64,000 nt of DNA from CAWEQO01 sp963811225 (GTDB lineage: Bacteria > Chloroflexota > Anaerolineae > Anaerolineales > Anaerolineaceae): NCBI GenBank assembly GCA_963811225.1, contig CAWEQO010000013.1:186001-250000 (forward strand), given 5' to 3'. Each line of letters opens with the position of its first letter. Position 1 is the stretch's first letter. The notes under the pieces are model-generated. The model saw only the letters and a list, made by a program, of their open reading frames with translations. It did not search any database and was not told the origin of the DNA. This document shows, in pieces, positions 58,180 through 64,000 of this stretch. A program made the position numbers and the translations under genes.

Positions 58180-59115
58180 ATGGGCGCAATCGAAATCCTT
58201 AATTTGCAAAAGTCGTTCGACAACCTCCAGGCGGTGCGCGGCGTCAGCTTCACCGTCGAAGAAGGTGAGATCTTCAGCCTGCTCGGCCCCAACGGAGCAG
58301 GCAAATCCACCACCATCTCGATGCTCTCGGGCCTGCTGCAGCCCAGCGGGGGCGATGCTCGCATCATGGGTCATTCGATCCTGAGCGACTCGAACGCCGC
58401 CCGGGCCGCTCTGGGGGTTGTGCCGCAAGACATTGCCCTGTACGGCGACCTCTCGGCCCGCGAGAACCTGGTCTTCTGGGGCAAGATGTACGGCCTGCGC
58501 GGAGCGGCCCTCAAGCAGCGGGTCGATGAGACGCTGGAGATCACCGGCCTGACCGACCGCCAGAAAGGGCGCGTGGAGACCTTCTCGGGCGGCATGAAGC
58601 GCCGGGTCAATATCGGGGCTGCCTTACTGCACAACCCCCAGGTGGTCATCATGGACGAGCCGACGGTCGGCATCGACCCGCAGAGCCGTCGCCACATCCT
58701 CGACAACGTGAAAGAGCTGAACCGCCGCGGCATGACCGTGCTCTACACAACCCACTATATGGAAGAAGCCGAAGAGCTCTCCAACCACATCGCCATCATG
58801 GACCAGGGAAAGATCATCGCCTGCGGCACACATGCCGAGCTGGTTAAGCTGGTCGGCGAGCAGGCCCGCCTCGACCTGGATCTGTCCGGCAACGTGCAAG
58901 CCGCCGCCGCCCGCTGGGAGCAGGTGGAAGGCATCTCGCGCGTCTCGCCCAACGAACACGAGGTTACCGTCTTGGCCGCCGACAGCAACGTCGCCCTGCC
59001 GCGCCTGTTCGAGGCCGCCACCGCCGCCGGCGCCCGCATCCTCTCGGTGGATATCCAAGAACCGAATTTAGAAGCTGTGTTCCTGCATTTGACGGGAAAA
59101 GCGTTAAGAGATTAG
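58180..59115 (+). CDS. ABC exporter ATP-binding protein (LnrL-like)
   Basis: The 311-residue ATPase has Walker A GPNGAGKSTT, Q-loop VVPQDIALYGDL, signature FSGGMKRRVNIGAALL, Walker B VIMDEPTVGIDP and H-loop TTHYMEEAEE. The C-terminal part (about 225-311) is the regulatory extension seen in LnrL/DrrA-type exporters. It precedes two ABC-2 permease genes in the same direction, forming an ATPase plus two-permease exporter. Confidence 0.92.
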   Translation: MGAIEILNLQKSFDNLQAVRGVSFTVEEGEIFSLLGPNGAGKSTTISMLSGLLQPSGGDARIMGHSILSDSNAARAALGVVPQDIALYGDLSARENLVFWGKMYGLRGAALKQRVDETLEITGLTDRQKGRVETFSGGMKRRVNIGAALLHNPQVVIMDEPTVGIDPQSRRHILDNVKELNRRGMTVLYTTHYMEEAEELSNHIAIMDQGKIIACGTHAELVKLVGEQARLDLDLSGNVQAAAARWEQVEGISRVSPNEHEVTVLAADSNVALPRLFEAATAAGARILSVDIQEPNLEAVFLHLTGKALRD

Positions 59116-59120
59116 GGAAA

Positions 59121-59208
59121 AGAGAGTAGAGAACAAAGAGCAGAAAGTAGTTACTGCCCGCCGTTCTCCCTGCTTTGACGAATCTCAACTCTCTGTTCTC
59201 TGCTCTCT
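59121..59208. repeat. AG/CT-rich imperfect inverted repeat
   Basis: AGAGAGTAGAGAACAAAGAG (59121-) and CTCTCTGTTCTCTGCTCTCT (to about 59208) are imperfect complements around a 40-nt middle. The left arm closely resembles the arms at 61772 and 62724, so the three form one family of dispersed hairpins. Confidence 0.6.
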
Positions 59209-59224
59209 TCCTTTGGAGTCACCT

Positions 59225-60505
59225 ATGAAAATCCTCGATATCGCCCTCAAAGATTTGCTGCGCTCGTTCCGCAGCATGTTCCTGATCGGCATGGGCCTGG
59301 CCGCCCCACTGATCCTTGCCGGGCTGATCTTTGCAGCCTTCTCCGGCATGAGCAACGACAGCCGCGGCGTGGCAACCCTGCCCGACATCCACGTAGCCGT
59401 GGTTAACCTCGACCAGGCCCAGCCCAACCTGCCCGACCTCGGCGCAACCATCCTGAGCTTCCTGCGCGACGAACGCATGCCCTCCTGGCTGGTCGTCAGC
59501 ACGCTCGACAGTGAAGCTGCCGCCCGGGCCGCCATCGAAAACCAGCAGGTGGATGTGGCGGTGATCGTGCCGCCCGACTTCAGCGCCACAATGACCAAAA
59601 TCGACGGCCATAACGCCCTGACCCTGCTGCACGACCCCACCCTGACCATCGGCCCCACCATCGTCAAGGGACTGCTCGAGCAGTTCATCGACGGCGTCTC
59701 GGGCTCAACTGTGGCTTACCGCACCATCAACGGCCGCCTGGAAGCTTCCGGCGTCGCGCCCGATCTGGCCAAAGTTGGCCCTTTGGTGCAGCAGTATTCC
59801 GACTGGTATGCCGCGCTCGAAACCGACCTCAACCACGGCGCCCAGCCCGTGCTGGATGTGCAGGCTCCGGCCGGCGGGGTTGAATCCTCCGGCATCACCT
59901 CAGACCCCATGGACCGCATGATTGCCGCGATCATGGCCGGCCAGATGATCTTCTTCGCCTTCTTCACCGGCGCGTACGCCACAGAATCGCTGCTCAGAGA
60001 GGACGAGGAAGGCACCCTTGCGCGCCTGTTCACAACCCCCACCAGCCGCTCCACCGTGCTGGCCGGGAAATTTCTGGCGGTGTTCTTCACCATCATCGTC
60101 CAATCGCTGGTGCTGCTGCTCGTTTCCAACCTGATCTTTCACGTCAACTGGGGCAGCCCTCTTACCATCGGCCTGGCGCTGATCGGTCAGGTGGTGGCGG
60201 CCAGCGGGCTGGGCATCTTCTTGATCTCGCTGATCAAGACGGTCAAACAGGCCGGGCCGGTGTTGGGTGGTGCGCTGGCCGCGCTGGGCATGCTCGGCGG
60301 CCTGTTCACCTCGAACATCGCCATGCCACCCGCCTTCGCCACAATCAACCTGTTCACCCCACACGGCTGGGTGATGCAGGCTTGGAAGCTGGCGCTCAAC
60401 GGCGCCGGCCCGCAAGAAGTGCTGCTGTCGCTGGTCGTCCTGCTCGCGATCGGCGCAGTCCTGTTCGCTCTCGGCGCCCGCAATTTCGGCAAGCGTTTTG
60501 CCTAG
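59225..60505 (+). CDS. ABC-2 exporter permease 1
   Basis: The ATG at 59225 follows GGAG; an in-frame TTG at 59213 is a weaker alternative. The 426-residue protein has one N-terminal helix (MFLIGMGLAAPLILAGLIFA), an extracytoplasmic domain (about 40-235) and five to six C-terminal helices including MIAAIMAGQMIFFAFFTGAY and IIVQSLVLLLVSNLIFHV. The coupling sequence is SLLREDEEGTLARLFTTPTSRS. It shares its opening (ILDIALKDLL) with the next permease. Confidence 0.9.
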   Translation: MKILDIALKDLLRSFRSMFLIGMGLAAPLILAGLIFAAFSGMSNDSRGVATLPDIHVAVVNLDQAQPNLPDLGATILSFLRDERMPSWLVVSTLDSEAAARAAIENQQVDVAVIVPPDFSATMTKIDGHNALTLLHDPTLTIGPTIVKGLLEQFIDGVSGSTVAYRTINGRLEASGVAPDLAKVGPLVQQYSDWYAALETDLNHGAQPVLDVQAPAGGVESSGITSDPMDRMIAAIMAGQMIFFAFFTGAYATESLLREDEEGTLARLFTTPTSRSTVLAGKFLAVFFTIIVQSLVLLLVSNLIFHVNWGSPLTIGLALIGQVVAASGLGIFLISLIKTVKQAGPVLGGALAALGMLGGLFTSNIAMPPAFATINLFTPHGWVMQAWKLALNGAGPQEVLLSLVVLLAIGAVLFALGARNFGKRFA

Positions 60506-60526
60506 ATGCCATTCCTGGAGGTCCTA

Positions 60527-61753
60527 ATGCGTACCCTCGATATCGCTCTCAAAGATATATTGCAAATCGTCCGCGACCGCCGTTCGCTGATGTTCCTGGT
60601 GCTGATGCCGCTGGTGTTTACCCTCTTCATGGGCTACGCCTACCGGCGCGGCGCCACCGCCGAAGACACCCGCCCGGTTATCGGTTGGCTCAACCAGGAC
60701 CCAAACGGCCTGCTCGCTACCCGCCTGGAAGGTCTGCTCGACAGCGCGGAGGCCGTCCGCCTGCAAGCGCTGACCCCCGCCCAGGCCGCCGATCCCGCTG
60801 CAGCCGCCCGCGCCGACTACGCCGCCGTCCTGGTAGTCCCCTCCGGCTTCAGCCAAACCACCCTGGAGGGGCAGAAAGCCCGCCTGACATTGATCGTTGA
60901 CGAAGCCAGCCAGGACGGGCAAGCCGCCCGCCAGGCCGTGCGCGTCGCCACCGTGCGCCTGCTGAGCGCCGCCGAAGCGGCCCAACTGAGCGACTTAGCC
61001 CTGGAAGCTCAGGGCGTCCCGGCCGCCCAGGTTGGCGACCTCTCCTTTGCCGCTGCCGTCGATGAGGCCCTGCAGGGCTGGCAGACCCCGATGCTCAGCG
61101 TGACGGTCGAGCCGGTGCGCACCGCCGCAGTCTCTGCGGATGATACCTTTTGGGCTAACCCTTACAACCAGGCCTCGCCGGGTATGATCGTGCAGTTTGC
61201 CCTGTTCGGGCTGGTCTCGCTCTCCACCATCGTAGTGCAGGAGCGCAAGTCGCGCACCCTGCAGCGCATGTTGACCACCTCTCTGCCGCGCTCGGCGGTG
61301 GTCGCCGGACACCTGTTGGGCATGTTCGCCCTGGTGTTCATTCAGGAACTGGTGCTGGTGGTTTTCGGGCAGTTTGCCCTGGGTGTGAATTACCTGCGCG
61401 AGCCGCTGGCCACCCTGCTGCTGATGGTCGCCATGGGCCTGTGGATCGCCAGCATGGGCCTGCTGGTCGCGGTGCTGGTCAAAGGCGAGGAGCAGGTCAT
61501 CGTGTTTGCGCTGATGGGCATGTTCCTGTTCACCGCTCTGGCCGGGGCCTGGTTCCCGCTGGAAGTCACCGGCCCGGCATTCAACACGATCGGCCATCTC
61601 ACCCCCGGAGCGTGGGCCATGGACGGGTTCCAAAACATCCTGATCCGCGGCCAAGGGTTGTCCTCGGTCCTGCTGCCTGCCGCGATTATCCTGGGGTACG
61701 GCCTGCTCTTCTTCGCCGTCGCCTCCTGGCGGCTGCGCTATGCGGAAGGGTAG
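60527..61753 (+). CDS. ABC-2 exporter permease 2
   Basis: GGAGGT lies 5 nt before the ATG at 60527, so I prefer it over the ATG at 60506. The 408-residue protein opens MRTLDIALKDILQIVRDRRS, has an early helix (LMFLVLMPLVFTLFMGYAY), an external domain (about 45-215) and C-terminal helices with the coupling segment VQERKSRTLQRMLTTSLPRSAV. It is a paralogue of the upstream permease and probably forms the heterodimeric channel with it. Confidence 0.9.
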   Translation: MRTLDIALKDILQIVRDRRSLMFLVLMPLVFTLFMGYAYRRGATAEDTRPVIGWLNQDPNGLLATRLEGLLDSAEAVRLQALTPAQAADPAAAARADYAAVLVVPSGFSQTTLEGQKARLTLIVDEASQDGQAARQAVRVATVRLLSAAEAAQLSDLALEAQGVPAAQVGDLSFAAAVDEALQGWQTPMLSVTVEPVRTAAVSADDTFWANPYNQASPGMIVQFALFGLVSLSTIVVQERKSRTLQRMLTTSLPRSAVVAGHLLGMFALVFIQELVLVVFGQFALGVNYLREPLATLLLMVAMGLWIASMGLLVAVLVKGEEQVIVFALMGMFLFTALAGAWFPLEVTGPAFNTIGHLTPGAWAMDGFQNILIRGQGLSSVLLPAAIILGYGLLFFAVASWRLRYAEG

Positions 61754-61771
61754 AAAAGAAAAAAGAGAGTA

Positions 61772-61817
61772 GAGAGCAGAGAGCAGTCAGGAACGCTTCT
61801 GACTGCTCTCTGCTCTC
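61772..61817. terminator. Hairpin after the exporter operon
   Basis: GAGAGCAGAGAGCAGTCAG (61772-61790) and its perfect complement (61799-61817) flank an 8-nt loop, 18 nt after the stop codon. It belongs to the AG-rich hairpin family. Confidence 0.75.
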
Positions 61818-61905
61818 AAATCCCTTTCCAATCGAACTGGCTCTATCCCGCCTTCAGGCTTTCGATTAAACTGATAGCAACCCTAAACAGAAACGAGGTA
61901 ACCCG

Positions 61906-62703
61906 ATGACCATCCCTATTTACCAGGTCGACTCCTTCAGCGCTGCGCCGTTTAAGGGCAACCCGGCCGGCGTATGCCTGATCGAAGCGCAAAAGCCCGA
62001 CGCCTGGATGGCAAACGTCGCCAAAGAGATGAACCTGTCAGAGACCGCCTTTCCCCTGCCCGAGGGCGACGGCTACCGTCTGCGCTGGTTTACACCGGCG
62101 GTCGAGGTGGACCTGTGCGGCCACGCCACCCTGGCCACCGCCCACATCCTGTGGGAGACAGGGCGGCTCAAGCCGGGCGAGCAAGCTTGCTTCCAGTCAC
62201 GCTCGGGCCTGCTGAGCGCCACCCGCAGCGCAGACGGCTGGATCGAGATGAACTTCCCGGTCAAGCTGGTGGAGCCGGTCGATGCCCCCGAGGGTTTGAT
62301 CGAGGCGTTAGGCGTCGAGCCGGTCTTTGTTGGCAAGAACGTGTTCGACTACCTGATCGAGGTCGAAACGGAAGACGAGGTGCGCGCCGCACAACCCGAT
62401 ATGGCCCTGCTGAATTCCGTCCAGGCGCGTGGGGCCATCCTCACCAGCCGCGGCGCTTCCGGCGGGCAATATGACTTCATCTCGCGCTTCTTCGCCCCGC
62501 AGGTCGGCGTGCCCGAGGACCCGGTGACCGGCTCGGCCCACTCTGCCCTGACCCCTTACTGGGCCAACAAGCTCGGCAAGCAGGAACTGTTCGCTTACCA
62601 GGCCTCAGCCCGCGGCGGGCAGCTGCGACTGCGGCTGGAAGGCGACCGGGCGATGATCGCCGGACAGGCCGTGACGGTCATTCGTGGAGAACTCGAAGCG
62701 TAG
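61906..62703 (+). CDS. PhzF-family isomerase/epimerase
   Basis: The 265-residue protein has the PhzF double hot-dog-like fold marks: QVDSFSAAPFKGNPAGV at the start, EMNLSETAF containing the catalytic Glu, VDLCGHATLATAH and EDPVTGSAHSALTPYW. PhzF isomerises a dihydroanthranilate in phenazine synthesis, but most homologues are of unknown substrate and there are no phenazine genes here. A GAGGT ribosome-binding site precedes the ATG. Confidence 0.92.
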   Translation: MTIPIYQVDSFSAAPFKGNPAGVCLIEAQKPDAWMANVAKEMNLSETAFPLPEGDGYRLRWFTPAVEVDLCGHATLATAHILWETGRLKPGEQACFQSRSGLLSATRSADGWIEMNFPVKLVEPVDAPEGLIEALGVEPVFVGKNVFDYLIEVETEDEVRAAQPDMALLNSVQARGAILTSRGASGGQYDFISRFFAPQVGVPEDPVTGSAHSALTPYWANKLGKQELFAYQASARGGQLRLRLEGDRAMIAGQAVTVIRGELEA

Positions 62704-62723
62704 AGAAAGTTGGTAGAGAATAG

Positions 62724-62761
62724 AACAGAGAGCAGTCAAGGCGTCTTGACTGCTCTCTGTT
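62724..62761. terminator. Hairpin between convergent genes (AG-rich family)
   Basis: AACAGAGAGCAGTCAAG (62724-62740), GCGT loop, then its perfect complement (62745-62761). It lies 20 nt after the phzF-like stop and 11 nt before the fucosidase stop. Confidence 0.78.
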
Positions 62762-62772
62762 GAATTTCACGC

Positions 62773-63999
62773 TTATTCTAAAACGACGACGGTATCGAAC
62801 GGGTCCCGCATCCAGGCCGGGACGATCACCCGCACCGCATCGCCTGCACGCGTCATCTTCACTTTGTGCCCCTCCAGCAGGCAGGACGAGGTCACGCTCT
62901 CCGGCACGCCGCGCAGCTCGACCCTATCGCTGGGATAAGCCAGCAGGTGCGCGTAGTGCGTGTCGCCGCGGCGCGTGCCGACCACGCCCTTGCCGCCAAT
63001 CACCCCGGCCCGCGTGCCGTAGACCGCCTCGCCATTGTGCTTCAGCCACGCGCCCACCTCGCGCAGCCGGGAAGCATGCTCCGGTAGAATCTCGCCCGCG
63101 GCCGTCGGCCCGACGTTGAGCAAATAGTTGGCCCCCACCCCAGCCGCCTTGACCAGCGTCTGCACCAACCGTTCGGTCGACTTGTGGTTCTCGTCATCGA
63201 AGTGAATGCCCCAGTTGTCGTTGATGGTCATGCAGACTTCCAACGGCAGATCGTACACCTGGGTGGTGTTAAACCCGACCGTGTTCTCCCCCGGCAGATC
63301 CTGCTCGAAGCCCTGCACGTCCTCGCCCGGCAGGGGCTGCTCGTGGCGGTTGTTGATGACCACCGCCTCCGGCTGCAGCTCGTGGATCAGGTTATACAGC
63401 CGCTCGTACTCGAAGCTGCCGCCCGCCAGGAAGTAGCGGTTGGTATCGTCAATGGTGTGACGCGGCCAATCGCCGTCGAACCAGATGCAAGCGATCTCGC
63501 CGAAGCGGGTGCACAGCTCGCGCACCTGCCCGTGCAGGAACTCCAGGTAATCCTCCCAGGCCAACCCGCTGGTCTCACGGGAGCGATAGGCCGGGTGATG
63601 CCAATCCATCAGCGAGCTGTAAAAGCCCAGCTGGACATCGCCGCGCCGGGCACAGGCGTCCGCCAGTTCCTGGATCGGGTCACGCTGGAAGGGCGTGTTG
63701 GTGACCTTGTAATCGCTCAGGGCGGTGTCGTACATGCTGAAACCGTCATGGTGGCGGCTGGTGATGACCATGTACTTCTGCCCGGCGTCGGCGGCGATGC
63801 TGACCCACTCGTCGGCGTCGAAGCGCTTGGGGTTGAAGCTCAGCACCAGCTTCTCGTACTCATGCACGGGGATGCGCTCGTGGTGCATCACCCACTCGCC
63901 GCGCCCGATCAAGGAATACAACCCCCAGTGGATGAACATTCCAAAACGTTTATCGAGGAAGGCGTTCAGCCCTTCCGCAGACGCTTGTTTGACCGTCAT
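62773..63999 (-). CDS. GH29-type alpha-L-fucosidase
   Basis: The 408-residue protein shows the GH29 (beta/alpha)8 motifs: KRFGMFIHWGLYSLIGRGEWVMH, DEWVSIAADAGQKYMVITSRHHDGFSMYD and EIACIWFDGDWPRH, whose Asp is the expected nucleophile. VCMTINDNWGIHFDD and YLLNVGPTAAGEI are further family signatures. A C-terminal beta-sandwich follows. No signal peptide is visible, so it is probably cytoplasmic. The ATG is at the window edge, and an upstream extension cannot be excluded, although the homology begins close to it. Confidence 0.9.
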   Translation of the reverse strand: MTVKQASAEGLNAFLDKRFGMFIHWGLYSLIGRGEWVMHHERIPVHEYEKLVLSFNPKRFDADEWVSIAADAGQKYMVITSRHHDGFSMYDTALSDYKVTNTPFQRDPIQELADACARRGDVQLGFYSSLMDWHHPAYRSRETSGLAWEDYLEFLHGQVRELCTRFGEIACIWFDGDWPRHTIDDTNRYFLAGGSFEYERLYNLIHELQPEAVVINNRHEQPLPGEDVQGFEQDLPGENTVGFNTTQVYDLPLEVCMTINDNWGIHFDDENHKSTERLVQTLVKAAGVGANYLLNVGPTAAGEILPEHASRLREVGAWLKHNGEAVYGTRAGVIGGKGVVGTRRGDTHYAHLLAYPSDRVELRGVPESVTSSCLLEGHKVKMTRAGDAVRVIVPAWMRDPFDTVVVLE

Positions 64000-64000
64000 G

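Overview
The window looks like a chromosomal segment of a Chloroflexota bacterium, most likely class Anaerolineae. This is an inference from gene content and style: G+C-rich coding sequence, lipoproteins with Thr/Pro-rich linkers, surface proteins with a duplicated ~75-residue module, a PQQ-type sugar dehydrogenase lipoprotein, a very high density of PAS/GAF/GGDEF sensors, and long hairpins at gene ends. No rRNA or other phylogenetic marker is present to settle it.

Layout. 1-8.0 kb (+): a TPR-protein tail, sbcD, a CorC/HlyC membrane protein, an sbcC broken by two frame changes, and two GT4 glycosyltransferases. 8.0-18.3 kb: a secreted repeat protein, a DUF1232 protein, a sugar dehydrogenase, a small Cys protein, then a minus-strand run of ACT protein, methyltransferase, CcrM-like DNA methyltransferase, degenerate metallo-beta-lactamase, sensor kinase, AAC(3)-like acetyltransferase, SDR and M23 peptidase. 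19-28.7 kb: a giant REC-PAS-GAF-GGDEF sensor split by one frame change, a tRNA(CAT), a DUF1059 protein, a monooxygenase gene broken by two frame changes, an aminotransferase, a 42-bp repeat cluster and a TPR-GGDEF protein. 28.8-35.6 kb (-): four consecutive transcription units (DUF1328-EEP; DUF892; response regulator-DUF1328; ABC exporter-lipid kinase) that share one promoter architecture. 35.9-41.5 kb: an HD-GYP protein and a CHASE4-GGDEF protein. 41.9-43.5 kb: a complete insertion sequence with a 9-bp target duplication. 43.6-52.6 kb: membrane proteins, GH3-family protein, XRE regulator, NfeD-flotillin pair, SH3 lipoprotein, DoxX, a secreted DUF4424-like protein and a GGDEF-EAL protein. 52.8-64 kb: a fucose/arabinose isomerase-like gene with an AraM-like dehydrogenase, a two-component system divergent from an ATPase plus two-permease exporter, PhzF and a GH29 fucosidase.

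Two observations stand out. First, four promoters at 29.9-35.7 kb carry TAGGGAWWT(C/T)CC, a second GGG...TCCCCA block at a fixed distance, and a -35 box fused to it with exactly 17 bp to the -10. This looks like an undescribed stress-type regulon that includes an atypical response regulator lacking the phospho-acceptor Asp. Second, all five reading-frame breaks in the window lie on or beside GANTC, or become GANTC when one base is removed, and the window encodes a CcrM-type methyltransferase whose relatives modify GANTC. The simplest explanation is methylation-linked consensus errors, so the broken genes are probably intact in the living cell.

Cyclic-di-GMP turnover is the dominant signalling theme (four GGDEF proteins counting the split sensor and the GGDEF-EAL hybrid, plus one HD-GYP protein). 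Long perfect or near-perfect inverted repeats, up to a 110-bp palindrome, mark the 3' ends of many genes and probably terminate transcription.
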